Source of the DNA: Herbaspirillum sp. alder98
GTDB lineage: Bacteria; Pseudomonadota; Gammaproteobacteria; Burkholderiales; Burkholderiaceae_D
Length of the DNA: 64,000 nucleotides
Reading direction: 5' to 3'
Assembly: GCF_020179755.1 (NCBI RefSeq)
Contig: NZ_JAIUCY010000004.1
Coordinates: 248,001-312,000, forward strand
Below are positions 22,885 through 31,427 of this stretch, piece after piece (the stretch's first letter is position 1; each line of letters opens with the position of its first letter). The notes under the pieces are model-generated. The model ran no database searches. It saw only the letters and a program-made list of their open reading frames with translations, and was not told the origin of the DNA. The translations under genes and the position numbers were made by a program.

Positions 22885-23781
22885 ATGAATCATCCAGACA
22901 TCGCACGTGGCATCGGCCTATCGGTGCTGGCCTCGGCCCTGTTCGCCTTCCTGTCAGGCTATACCCGTTTGCTGGCGCCGCTGGACGGCACCACCATCTT
23001 CGCCTGGCGCATCCTGTGGACCCTGGTCGCAGTGTTGCTGCTGCTGATGTGGCGCGGTCGCGCCCGCGAGCTGCCGTCTGCCTTTATCACCATGCTGGAC
23101 ACCCCGCAAAAGCTGTTGTGCCTGCTGGTGATGGCAGTGCTGCTGGGATTGCAGCAATGGCTTTTCCTGTGGGCCTCGGTCAATGCCCGGGCACTGGAGG
23201 TATCGCTCGGCTACTTCCTGCTGCCGCTGTCGATGGTGCTGGTGGGGCGCTTCTATTATCACGAGCGCCTGGCGCCGCTGGAGAAGCTGGCGGTGACCTG
23301 CGCCCTGCTGGGCGTGGCGCACGAGCTGTGGATGACGCGCGCATTTTCGTGGACCACCCTGGTGGTGGCGCTGGGCTATCCACCGTATTTCATCCTGCGC
23401 CGCCGCATTCGCATCGATTCGCTGATGCTGTTTGCGGTCGAGTTGCTGTTGCTGTCGCCGGTGGCGCTGCTCATGCTCTGGCAGGCAGACGCCTTTGCGC
23501 AAGCGGCCAGCCAGCCAATGCTGGCCACCGTGCTGCTGCCGCTGCTGGGCCTGGCCAGCATGGTCGCGCTGGCCTCCTTCCTGGCAGCCGGGCAACTGTT
23601 GCCGATGGGCTTGTTCGGCATCCTCGGCTATGTCGAACCGGTGCTGCTGGTGCTGGTGGCCATGGCGGTGCTGGGCGAAACGCTTTCGCCGGGACAGCTG
23701 GGGACCTATGTGCCGATCTGGGTGGCAGTGGGCCTGACCATGTTGCATAGCAGAAGGCTGATGCGTCGCGCAGCCGGGTGA
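22885..23781 (+). CDS. rarD: RarD-type EamA family permease
   Basis: A 298-residue inner-membrane protein with about ten hydrophobic helices and RarD hallmarks: FAFLSGYTRLLAPLDGTTIFAWRILWTL at the N-terminus, QQWLFLWASVNARALEVSLGYFLLPLSMVLVGRFYYHERL near 90-130, and FSWTTLVVALGYPPYFILRRR. Length matches the family (about 295). I chose ATG 22885 for that reason; the upstream ATG at 22852 is in frame, and neither has a strong ribosome site. RarD proteins are drug/metabolite superfamily members named for an effect on chloramphenicol sensitivity; the natural substrate is unknown. It sits between two paralogous diguanylate cyclases. Confidence 0.88.
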   Translation: MNHPDIARGIGLSVLASALFAFLSGYTRLLAPLDGTTIFAWRILWTLVAVLLLLMWRGRARELPSAFITMLDTPQKLLCLLVMAVLLGLQQWLFLWASVNARALEVSLGYFLLPLSMVLVGRFYYHERLAPLEKLAVTCALLGVAHELWMTRAFSWTTLVVALGYPPYFILRRRIRIDSLMLFAVELLLLSPVALLMLWQADAFAQAASQPMLATVLLPLLGLASMVALASFLAAGQLLPMGLFGILGYVEPVLLVLVAMAVLGETLSPGQLGTYVPIWVAVGLTMLHSRRLMRRAAG

Positions 23782-23818
23782 AACCGAATTGCAGTGCTTT
23801 TGACCCTTAGTTCAGTCG

Positions 23819-23845
23819 TTGCAACATTGTCGGCCTGTCTATACT
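23819..23845 (+). promoter_or_regulatory. Candidate promoter for the second diguanylate cyclase
   Basis: TTGCAA (23819-23824) and TATACT (23840-23845), with 15 nt between them (16 if the -35 is read as GTTGCA). It lies 67 nt before the chosen start codon. Confidence 0.4.
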
Positions 23846-23911
23846 GAGTCGCACGATCGCTGCCAGCAAGGCTGGCGGCTGCTTACCATTTCGGGGGGAA
23901 AGGTGAAGCGC

Positions 23912-25468
23912 ATGGATTCAGCAGGACGGTCCGACTCGGACCGCAAGCATCACGCCATCTCGCAACGCGCTCGCCTGTTCGTCGTTCTGGTGTGCCTGGC
24001 CATTGGCGGGACCCATATCTGGCAGAGCTGGAGCGCGCGCCTGAGCGACGTAAAAAATGCCCAGACCTATGCCGGCAACATGGCGCGAGCACTGGCGCAG
24101 CACGCCAATGACGCAGTGCAGGCCTCCGACGGCATCTTGCTGGACGTCACCGATCGCATCGCCATGCTCGGCATGGGCAGCCCGCTGGTGAGCGAGATGG
24201 GGCCGGTGCTGCGGCGCCTTACCAAAGAGATACCACAACTGGACGGCCTGTTCATCTACGACGAGCTGGGCAACTGGGTGGTCAATTCAGCCGGCAAGAA
24301 TCCGGAGCATGCCAACAATGTCGACCGCCCCTACTTCATTCATCATCGCGATCACGATGATCAAAAGCCACTGGTCGGTGCAGTGCTGCGCAGCCGCACC
24401 ACCGATCAATGGGTCATCCCGGTATCGCGCCGCATCAACCACCGCGACGGCAGCTTTGCCGGTGTGGCGCTGGCGACCATCGATATCAACTATTTCATCG
24501 ACCTGTATCGCACCTTCGACATCGGGCACAACGGCTCGATCGCCTTGCTGCTGCGTGACGGTACGCTACTGACACGCTACCCTTTCGAACAGCGCTTCAT
24601 CAACCGCAATCTTGCCGATGGCGTGATCTTTACCGATTTGCTGCCTAACAGCCAGAGCGGCGCCTTCGAGCTCAGGTCGCCGCTCGACGGCGTACATCGG
24701 TATGTCAGCTACCAGGCTGTCGACAAGTACCCGCTGCTGGCCGTGGTGGCATTGGCGAGCGAAGATGCACTGGCCGACTGGCGGCAGGAAACCCTGGTCT
24801 ATACGGCGGGCGTGTTGCTGCTGCTGATGATGATCGCCAGCTTCGGCTGGCGCCTGGTGCGCCAGATCGAACTGCGCGTCGTGGCCGAACACAAGGCGGT
24901 GCACGCCATGAACGAACTGCGCGAACTCAACGCCCGCCTGGAACTGCTGGCTCACCAGGACGGCTTGACCGGACTAGCCAATCGCCGCCACTTCGATGAA
25001 ACGCTGGACAAGGAATACCGGCGTGCCGCGCGCAGCGATGGCGCGTTGTCGCTGGTGCTGATCGATGTCGATTTCTTCAAGCTGTACAACGATACCTATG
25101 GTCACCAGGCAGGCGACGAATGCCTGCGCTGCATCGGACGGGTGCTCAGGCAGATGCAGCGGCGCCCCGCCGACCTGGCAGTGCGCTACGGTGGTGAAGA
25201 GATGCTGGTCCTGCTCCCCGAGACGGACCTGCAGGGTGCTGCGCTGGTGGCAGAAAAGATCCGCGCCGGCATCGAGGCGCTGGCGCTGCCGCACAGCGGC
25301 AATCCGGCCGGCGTGGTGACCGTCAGCGCCGGCGTCAACAGTATCCGCCCGAACCTGCAGGATCGTCCGCCGATGAGCGACCTGGTCGGCCGTGCCGATG
25401 CGGCGCTGTACGAAGCCAAGCATGGCGGGCGCAACCAGGTACGTGTAGCGCCGGATAGCCCGGACTGA
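23912..25468 (+). CDS. Membrane diguanylate cyclase with GGEEM active site
   Basis: A 518-residue paralog of the cyclase at 21190: membrane helix (about 25-42), periplasmic dCache-type domain with RPYFIHHRDHDDQK and WVIPVSRRIN, second helix near 300, then GGDEF domain. The signature reads GGEEM (427-431) instead of GGEEF, with the RxxD inhibitory site as RPAD. The catalytic Glu and Gly residues are intact, so activity is likely, but the final position differs. I chose ATG 23912 because GGGGGGAAAGG lies 8 nt before it; GTG at 23903 is possible. A bidirectional terminator follows. Confidence 0.92.
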   Translation: MDSAGRSDSDRKHHAISQRARLFVVLVCLAIGGTHIWQSWSARLSDVKNAQTYAGNMARALAQHANDAVQASDGILLDVTDRIAMLGMGSPLVSEMGPVLRRLTKEIPQLDGLFIYDELGNWVVNSAGKNPEHANNVDRPYFIHHRDHDDQKPLVGAVLRSRTTDQWVIPVSRRINHRDGSFAGVALATIDINYFIDLYRTFDIGHNGSIALLLRDGTLLTRYPFEQRFINRNLADGVIFTDLLPNSQSGAFELRSPLDGVHRYVSYQAVDKYPLLAVVALASEDALADWRQETLVYTAGVLLLLMMIASFGWRLVRQIELRVVAEHKAVHAMNELRELNARLELLAHQDGLTGLANRRHFDETLDKEYRRAARSDGALSLVLIDVDFFKLYNDTYGHQAGDECLRCIGRVLRQMQRRPADLAVRYGGEEMLVLLPETDLQGAALVAEKIRAGIEALALPHSGNPAGVVTVSAGVNSIRPNLQDRPPMSDLVGRADAALYEAKHGGRNQVRVAPDSPD

Positions 25469-25470
25469 CG

Positions 25471-25534
25471 AAAAAAAGGCGCCGTAGCGCCTTTCTTGCG
25501 AATCCGACCAGGCGCGGCATGACGCAGCGCCTGG
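25471..25534. terminator. Bidirectional terminator pair between diguanylate cyclase and fbp
   Basis: First hairpin: AAAGGCGC (25475-25482) with GCGCCTTT (25487-25494); seven A's on its left give a T7 run on the minus strand. Second hairpin: CCAGGCGC (25508-25515) with GCGCCTGG (25527-25534). They serve the convergent cyclase and fbp genes. Confidence 0.8.
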
Positions 25535-25552
25535 CTTGTTGCCGGCGTGTTT

Positions 25553-26554
25553 TTACTCTTTGTGATACGAGGTCACGCGCTCGACTTCATTCTTCGAGCC
25601 CAGGAACACCGCCACCCGCTGGTGCAGTTTTTCAGGTTGGATGTCGAGGATGCGTTGCTGGCCATCGGTGGCGGCGCCACCAGCCTGCTCGACGATGAAG
25701 GCCATCGGGTTGGCTTCGTACATCAGGCGCAGCTTGCCCGGCTTGCCCGGCTCGCGCGCGTCGGCCGGATACATGAAGATGCCGCCGCGATTGAGGATGC
25801 GATGCACGTCGGCCACCATCGAGGCGATCCAGCGCATGTTGAAATCCTTGCCCAGCGGCCCTGTGGCGCCGGCCAGCATTTCATCCACATAGCGCTTCAC
25901 GGGCGGGAACCAGTGGCGCTGGTTGGACGCATTGATGGCGAACTCCTTGGTATCGGCCGGAATCTGGATATCTTTCTGGGTGAGCACCCAGGCGCCCATC
26001 TCGCGGTCCAGCGTGAAGCAGTGCACGCCGTCGCCGGTCGTCAGCACCAGCACGGTTTGCGGGCCATAGACGGCGTAACCGGCAGCGACCTGCTGGGTGC
26101 CTGGCTGCATGAAGTCCTTCTCGCTGGGTTCGCTCATGCCCTCGGGCGCCTTCAGTACCGAAAAGATGGTGCCGATCGAGACGTTGACGTCGATGTTCGA
26201 CGAGCCATCCAGCGGATCGAACATCAACAGGTACTCGCCCAGCGGGTAGCGGTTGGGAATGCGATGGATGGTTTCCATTTCTTCCGACGCCATGGCCGCC
26301 AGGTGGCCGCCCCACTCATTGGCTTCGAGCAGGATTTCGTTGGAGATCACGTCCAGCTTCTTCTGGACTTCGCCCTGCACGTTCTCACTGCCGGCAGTGC
26401 CCAGCACCTCGCCCAGGGCGCCCTTGCCGACGGCGTGGGAAATGCTCTTGCAGGCGCGACCGACGACTTCGATCAGCAGGCGCAGCTCGGACGGAATCTT
26501 GTTGTGCAGGCGCTGTTGCTCGATCAGGTGTTGTGTGAGGCTGATGCGTTTCAT
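25553..26554 (-). CDS. fbp: Class I fructose-1,6-bisphosphatase
   Basis: A 333-residue cytoplasmic enzyme that hydrolyses fructose-1,6-bisphosphate to fructose-6-phosphate in gluconeogenesis and, where present, the Calvin cycle. It starts [14 protein letters not shown]. The metal/substrate loop [22 protein letters not shown] near residues 110-130 is the class I hallmark, and GGIFMYPAD near 265 and [10 protein letters not shown] near 295 complete the active site. Length is normal. It lies 82 nt downstream of pepN on the same strand, with a strong hairpin in between that may uncouple the two. Confidence 0.96.
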   Translation of the reverse strand: MKRISLTQHLIEQQRLHNKIPSELRLLIEVVGRACKSISHAVGKGALGEVLGTAGSENVQGEVQKKLDVISNEILLEANEWGGHLAAMASEEMETIHRIPNRYPLGEYLLMFDPLDGSSNIDVNVSIGTIFSVLKAPEGMSEPSEKDFMQPGTQQVAAGYAVYGPQTVLVLTTGDGVHCFTLDREMGAWVLTQKDIQIPADTKEFAINASNQRHWFPPVKRYVDEMLAGATGPLGKDFNMRWIASMVADVHRILNRGGIFMYPADAREPGKPGKLRLMYEANPMAFIVEQAGGAATDGQQRILDIQPEKLHQRVAVFLGSKNEVERVTSYHKE

Positions 26555-26597
26555 GGTGTGGTCTTCCCTGTTTAAAAATGAATTCGGGTGGTCGCAG

Positions 26598-26628
26598 TGC
26601 GCCGCCGTTATCGGCTATCGGCGGCGCA
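26598..26628 (-). terminator. Hairpin in the pepN-fbp gap
   Basis: TGCGCCGCCG (26598-26607) and CGGCGGCGCA (26619-26628) form a perfect 10-bp stem with an 11-nt loop, 8 nt after the pepN stop. There is no immediate T-run on the minus strand, so it could attenuate or stabilise the mRNA rather than terminate it. Confidence 0.5.
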
Positions 26629-26636
26629 GCGGTGTA

Positions 26637-29330
26637 TCAATCGGCGGCCAGCGCCTTGGTGATGACTTCGGCCACATCGCGCGAGAGCTTCGGCGAGTCA
26701 GCCACCTGTTGCAGCGCCAGGCGCATCTTTTCCTGCAGCGCCGGCGTGTACTTGCGCCAGCGATCGAGGCTGCGCGCCAGGCGCGCGGCGACCTGGGCGT
26801 TGGTACCGTTGAGGGCGATCACCTGCTCGGCCCAGAACGCGTAGCCGTTGCCGTCGCCGGCGTGGAACGCCGATGGATTGCCGTTGCAGAAACTGAAGAT
26901 CAGGCTGCGCGCCCGATTGGGATTCTTCAACGAGAATGCCGGATGCTCGACCAGCGTGCGCACGGTATTGACGTCGGCGTGGCGTGCCGTGGCCTGCAGC
27001 GTGAACCATTTGTCGATGACCAATGCCTCGTCTTCGAATTCGGCATAGAAACGCTGCAAGGCATCGCTCTTGCCCGTGGCCGCGCTATTGGTCAATGCGG
27101 CCAGGGCGGCCAGGCGATCGGTCATGTTGTTGGCACTGAGGTCCTGTTGCTCGGCCAGCGCCAGCACTTCGGGATCGTCCAGCTCGACTAGGTACGACAG
27201 GGCCACATTCTTGAGGCCGCGGCGGCCGGCAGCTGCGGCGTCGGGGCTGTAGGCGCCTTCATGGTGATTGGCGCGATAGGCCGCCAGCAATTCGTCGCGC
27301 AGTTCAGCCGCCAGCGAGCGCCGCAGGAACTGGCGCGCCACGTGGATAGCGTGCGGATCGATCACTTCCATCTGCTCGGCGATCATGGTCTCCGAAGGCA
27401 GGCTCAGGACCAGCTCGCGAAACGCCGGGTCGAGCGAATCGTCGGCCAGGGTTGCGCGCAGCGCTGCAGCCAGCGCGCCATCGTGTTCCAGATTGCCCAG
27501 CACGGTATCGACCGACACCACATGACCCGACTGGCGCGCCGCCTGCACTGCCACCGTGAGGGTGAGCAGGCGCCGGGTGGCCAGCCGTTGTCCGGCTTCC
27601 CAGCGGTTGAAGGCGTCACTGTCGTTGGCCATCAGGAAGGCCAGCTCGGCATCGCTGTAGTCGTATTTCAGCACCACCGGCGCCGAGAACCCGCGCAACA
27701 GCGAAGGCACCGGCTTTTCGGCGACATCGACGAAGCGGAAGGTCTGGCGGGCGGCCGTCAACTCCAGCACGCGGGTGGTGGCGCCGGCCTTCTTCTCGCC
27801 CTTGAGACGCAACGGCATGTCGCGCCCGCTGGCGTCGAGCAGGCCGATGGCGACCGGAATGTGAAACGGCTGCTTCTTGCGCTGGCCGGGAGTCGACGGG
27901 CAGCTCTGCTCCAGCGTCAGCTCAAGCGTCCTGGCGGCGGCATCGTACTGCACGCTGACATCGACCTCGGGCGTGCCGGACTGGCTGTACCAGCGTTCGA
28001 ACTGGCCCAGGTCGCGACCACTGGAGTCGGCCATGGCGGCACGAAAATCGTCGCAGGTGACGGCCTGGCCGTCATGCCGCTCGAAGTACAGGTCCATGCC
28101 CTTGCGAAAGCCATCGCGCCCCAGCAAGGTCTGGTACATGCGCACCACCTCGGCACCCTTTTCGTAGATCGTGACGGTATAGAAGTTGTTGATCTCGACA
28201 AACGAGTCGGGACGCACCGGGTGCGCCATCGGCCCCGCGTCTTCAGGGAACTGCGCCTGGCGCAGCACCCGCACGTCGTCGATGCGCTTGACGGCGCGAC
28301 CGCTGTCGGTGCCGATCATGTCGGCCGAGAATTCCTGGTCGCGGAAGACGGTCAGGCCTTCCTTGAGCGACAACTGGAACCAGTCGCGGCAGGTCACGCG
28401 GTTGCCGGTCCAGTTGTGGAAGTATTCGTGGCCGACCACTGCCTCGATATTGGCGAAGTCGGTGTCGGTGGCGATGCGCGGGTTGGCCAGCACATACTTG
28501 GTGTTGAAGATGTTGAGGCCCTTGTTTTCCATGGCCCCCATGTTGAAGTCGCCCACCGCGACGATCATGAAACGGTCCAGATCGAGTTCGAGGCCGAAAC
28601 GGTCGACGTCCCAGGCGATGCTGTTCTTGAGCGAATCCATGGCGTGCTGGGTCTTGTCCAGGTTGCCGTCTTCGACCCACACCTGCAGAAGCACCTCGCG
28701 ACCGGACCGCAGCGTGTATTTTTCTTCCTGGCAGACCAGGTCGCCGGCCACCAGCGCAAACAGGTAGGACGGCTTCTTGAACGGGTCTTCCCACTTGGCG
28801 TAGTGACGGCCATCGGGTAGGTCGCCCTGTTCGATCAGGTTGCCGTTGGACAGCAGCACCGGATAGCGGTCGCGGTCGGCGCGCAGCATCACGGTGTAGC
28901 GGGCCATCACGTCAGGACGGTCGGGGAAGAAGGTGATCTTGCGAAAGCCCTCTGCCTCGCACTGCGTGAAAAAATTGCCGTTCGACACATACAGGCCCAT
29001 CAGCGAGGTATTGCGGTCGGGCTGGGTGACGGTCTCGATCTGCAGTTCGACCTTGGCCGGCGCGCCGGCGATGGTGAGCACGCCGCCGACCAGGCGATAA
29101 TCGCCCTTCTTGAGGGTCTTGCCGTTCAGGCGCAGGGCCACCAGTTCGAGTTCTTCGCCGTACAGCACGATATCGCGACCGGCCGCGGCCGGATTGCGGC
29201 GCATGACGATGCGGGTAGCCACACGGGTCAGGGCCGGATCGAGGTCGAAGCCCATGTCGACGGTGTCGACCAGGTAATTGGGAGCGGCGTAATCTTTACG
29301 GTAGATCGTCTGGGGCGTATCGGTGCGCAT
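26637..29330 (-). CDS. pepN: Aminopeptidase N
   Basis: An 897-residue zinc metallopeptidase of the M1 family, the main broad-specificity cytoplasmic aminopeptidase of proteobacteria. The GAMEN substrate motif (MGAMENKGLNIFNTKYVL, about residue 270) and the zinc site are complete: HEYFH at 301-305 with third ligand Glu324 in LSLKEGLTVFRDQEF. N-terminal beta domain, catalytic domain and the long helical C-terminal domain are present at the length expected for E. coli-type PepN. I chose the start at 29330 (MRTDTPQTIYRKDY) because it matches the family start; an upstream in-frame ATG would add 15 atypical residues. Confidence 0.96.
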   Translation of the reverse strand: MRTDTPQTIYRKDYAAPNYLVDTVDMGFDLDPALTRVATRIVMRRNPAAAGRDIVLYGEELELVALRLNGKTLKKGDYRLVGGVLTIAGAPAKVELQIETVTQPDRNTSLMGLYVSNGNFFTQCEAEGFRKITFFPDRPDVMARYTVMLRADRDRYPVLLSNGNLIEQGDLPDGRHYAKWEDPFKKPSYLFALVAGDLVCQEEKYTLRSGREVLLQVWVEDGNLDKTQHAMDSLKNSIAWDVDRFGLELDLDRFMIVAVGDFNMGAMENKGLNIFNTKYVLANPRIATDTDFANIEAVVGHEYFHNWTGNRVTCRDWFQLSLKEGLTVFRDQEFSADMIGTDSGRAVKRIDDVRVLRQAQFPEDAGPMAHPVRPDSFVEINNFYTVTIYEKGAEVVRMYQTLLGRDGFRKGMDLYFERHDGQAVTCDDFRAAMADSSGRDLGQFERWYSQSGTPEVDVSVQYDAAARTLELTLEQSCPSTPGQRKKQPFHIPVAIGLLDASGRDMPLRLKGEKKAGATTRVLELTAARQTFRFVDVAEKPVPSLLRGFSAPVVLKYDYSDAELAFLMANDSDAFNRWEAGQRLATRRLLTLTVAVQAARQSGHVVSVDTVLGNLEHDGALAAALRATLADDSLDPAFRELVLSLPSETMIAEQMEVIDPHAIHVARQFLRRSLAAELRDELLAAYRANHHEGAYSPDAAAAGRRGLKNVALSYLVELDDPEVLALAEQQDLSANNMTDRLAALAALTNSAATGKSDALQRFYAEFEDEALVIDKWFTLQATARHADVNTVRTLVEHPAFSLKNPNRARSLIFSFCNGNPSAFHAGDGNGYAFWAEQVIALNGTNAQVAARLARSLDRWRKYTPALQEKMRLALQQVADSPKLSRDVAEVITKALAAD

Positions 29331-29616
29331 GGATGCCTGTGGAAAAGATGATGTGAAGAAAAAATGCAAAGGCAAACCCGGAATTTCGCTTTAAAAACCA
29401 AACTGCCGGGCGAAAACCTGATTTTACCAATCGTCGGGGCTGTGCGGCCACAGGCTGCCGCACTAATGACAGAGAACCCTGTCGAACGTTCGCCGGGCCT
29501 GCCCAAACGCACTAAAATAGTGACCCCAACGGGGTCCAGGACACTGCGGCACGGCCCATCTATCTTATTGCAACCAGCCTAGCCCCACGCCCGGCCCACC
29601 CCTGACTGGAGAAATC

Positions 29617-30279
29617 ATGAAACGCTGGCTTACCTCATTGATCGCGGCTGGCAGCCTGCTGCTGTCAGGCTGCGCGTCGGTCATGCAAAGCAATGTGACG
29701 GCCTTCCATGCTTGGCCAGCCGATACCGCGGGCAAATCGTTCGCCTTCGTCCCGGCCAAGGAGCAGGAAGGCAGTCTGGAGTACGGCGCCTATGCCCAGT
29801 TGATCAGGCGCCAGTTGCTGGGGGTTGGCTTGACAGAGGCGCCCGAGCGCCAGGCGGCGCAACTGACCGTCAGCTTTCGCTACGGCATGAATACCGAACA
29901 GGTGGTCGAGACCCGCCCCGCCTATGATCCGTTCTTCTATGGCCCGGCACCCGGCTGGGGTCGTTTCGGTCCATATGGTTTCTATGGCCCGTTCGGGCCT
30001 GCCTACGACCCGTTCTGGTATGGCGGCCCGCTGCAAAGCACCAGCTACCCGGTGTTCCTGCGACGCCTGCAGATCGGCATCGCCAATGCCGCCGACGGCA
30101 AGCAACTCTATGATGTGGTGGTCGACAGCGACGGTCGCCAGGCCGGCCTGGCCGCCGCCATGCCGTATATGGTGCGCGCTGCATTCCAGGATTTTCCCGG
30201 TCCCAGCGGGGTGACGCGGCATATCTCGATCAAGATCGACAAGGATGGCGGCTACGCCACCGCCACCCCGGCCAAGTAA
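29617..30279 (+). CDS. DUF4136 lipoprotein with Gly/Tyr/Phe-rich insert
   Basis: A 220-residue protein with a lipoprotein signal (AAGSLLLSGC, Cys about residue 19) and a DUF4136-like domain. The first part is WPADTAGKSFAFVPAKEQEGSLEYGAYAQLIRRQL; the C-terminus is RRLQIGIANAADGKQLYDVVVDSDG. In the middle (about 110-140) sits a low-complexity insert of repeated YGF/YGP/FGP units and paired DPF(F/W)Y. The family is found in envelope lipoproteins and has no assigned function. CTGGAGAAATC precedes the ATG. It is divergent from pepN and convergent with the small gene at 30287-30409. Confidence 0.85.
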   Translation: MKRWLTSLIAAGSLLLSGCASVMQSNVTAFHAWPADTAGKSFAFVPAKEQEGSLEYGAYAQLIRRQLLGVGLTEAPERQAAQLTVSFRYGMNTEQVVETRPAYDPFFYGPAPGWGRFGPYGFYGPFGPAYDPFWYGGPLQSTSYPVFLRRLQIGIANAADGKQLYDVVVDSDGRQAGLAAAMPYMVRAAFQDFPGPSGVTRHISIKIDKDGGYATATPAK

Positions 30280-30286
30280 GGCCGCG

Positions 30287-30409
30287 TCACGAATAGAACG
30301 CTTCGCTGGCGAAGGTGATGGCGACGATCAGCAACACCGCCGCCGCCAGCACCAATAACAGCCGGCCGAAACGCGGCGTATCCGACGAACGGGATTTGGG
30401 TTCGCCCAT
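30287..30409 (-). CDS. 40-residue single-span membrane protein
   Basis: The frame reads MGEPKSRSSDTPRFGRLLLV, then a hydrophobic segment (LAAAVLLIVAITFA) and SEAFYS. A basic N-terminus followed by one membrane helix suggests an N-in orientation. The ATG lies 3 nt after the stop of the quinone oxidoreductase gene (TGA-gcc-ATG), so it would be translated by reinitiation on the same mRNA. No homology is claimed; support comes from the tight spacing and membrane pattern. Confidence 0.5.
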   Translation of the reverse strand: MGEPKSRSSDTPRFGRLLLVLAAAVLLIVAITFASEAFYS

Positions 30410-30412
30410 GGC

Positions 30413-31387
30413 TCAGGGGATCAGGATGGTCGAGCCGGTGGTCTTGCGCGCCTCCAGATCGGCATGCGCCTGGCCCACGTCCTTGAGCGCATAGCGCTGG
30501 TTGATCTCGATACTGAGCTGGCCGCTCTCGACCATGGCAAACAGGTCGGCGGCGGTGGCGTCGAGGTCTTCGCGGGTGGCGGTGTAGTTGCCCAGCGATG
30601 GACGCGTCAGGAACAGCGAGCCGCGCGAGGCCAGCTCGGACACGCCGAACGGCGCGACCGGCCCGGATGCGTTGCCGAAACTGACCATCATGCCGCGTGG
30701 ACGCAGGCAATCCAGCGAGCCGATGAAGGTGTCACGGCCGATGGCATCGTAGACCACCTGCACGCCGCGACCTTCGGTGATTTCCTTGACGCGCTCGACG
30801 AAATTCTCGGTCTTGTAATTGATGACGTGGGTGCAGCCATGCCGCGCCGCCAGCGCCGCCTTCTCGTCGCTGCTGACGGTGCCGATCACGGTCGCCCCCA
30901 GCGCTCGCGCCCATTGGCAGGCGATCAGGCCGATGCCGCCGGCGGCGGCGTGCAGCAGGATGGTGTCGCCGGCCTTGACCGGATAGGTCTGGCGCAGCAG
31001 GTATTGCACCGTCATGCCCTGCAACATCATGGCCGCGGCGGTATCGAACGAAATGCTGTCAGGCAGCTTGACCAGGATCTCGGCCGGCATCACGCGCTCT
31101 TCGGCGTAGGCGCCGTTGGGACGCCCGGCATAGGCCACCCGATCGCCCACCTTGAAGGCGGTCACGCCGTCCCCCACTGCTTCGATGGTGCCGGCGGCTT
31201 CCTGCCCCAGGCCGTTGGGCAGCGGCTGCGGATACAGCCCGGTGCGAAAATACACATCGATGAAATTCAATCCTACCGCTGCGTGGCGAATGCGCACCTC
31301 GCCCGGACCCGGGTCGCCAACCTCGACGTCGACATACTCCATGACCTCGGGGCCACCGGTCTTGCTTACGCGAATTGCTCTTGCCAT
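30413..31387 (-). CDS. qor: NADPH:quinone oxidoreductase, zinc-independent MDR family
   Basis: A 324-residue cytoplasmic oxidoreductase of the medium-chain dehydrogenase superfamily. It has an N-terminal GroES-like domain (GPGEVRIRHAAVGLNFIDVYFRTGLY) and a Rossmann domain with the cofactor loop HAAAGGIGLIACQWARALGATVIGTVSS near residues 146-175. The structural/catalytic zinc cysteines of alcohol dehydrogenases are absent, as in QOR/zeta-crystallin. The family reduces quinones with NADPH and may protect against quinone toxicity. It is followed within 3 nt by a 40-residue membrane peptide gene. An EamA transporter gene lies upstream on the same strand. Confidence 0.93.
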   Translation of the reverse strand: MARAIRVSKTGGPEVMEYVDVEVGDPGPGEVRIRHAAVGLNFIDVYFRTGLYPQPLPNGLGQEAAGTIEAVGDGVTAFKVGDRVAYAGRPNGAYAEERVMPAEILVKLPDSISFDTAAAMMLQGMTVQYLLRQTYPVKAGDTILLHAAAGGIGLIACQWARALGATVIGTVSSDEKAALAARHGCTHVINYKTENFVERVKEITEGRGVQVVYDAIGRDTFIGSLDCLRPRGMMVSFGNASGPVAPFGVSELASRGSLFLTRPSLGNYTATREDLDATAADLFAMVESGQLSIEINQRYALKDVGQAHADLEARKTTGSTILIP

Positions 31388-31427
31388 GTCTGTCTCCTGG
31401 TTGGATGGAATTTAATTGGAACCTTGC

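Noticed and set aside
27261-28820. A 519-codon open frame antisense to pepN
   Set aside because: Same explanation: no ribosome site, no family, and the sense strand is a clear pepN.
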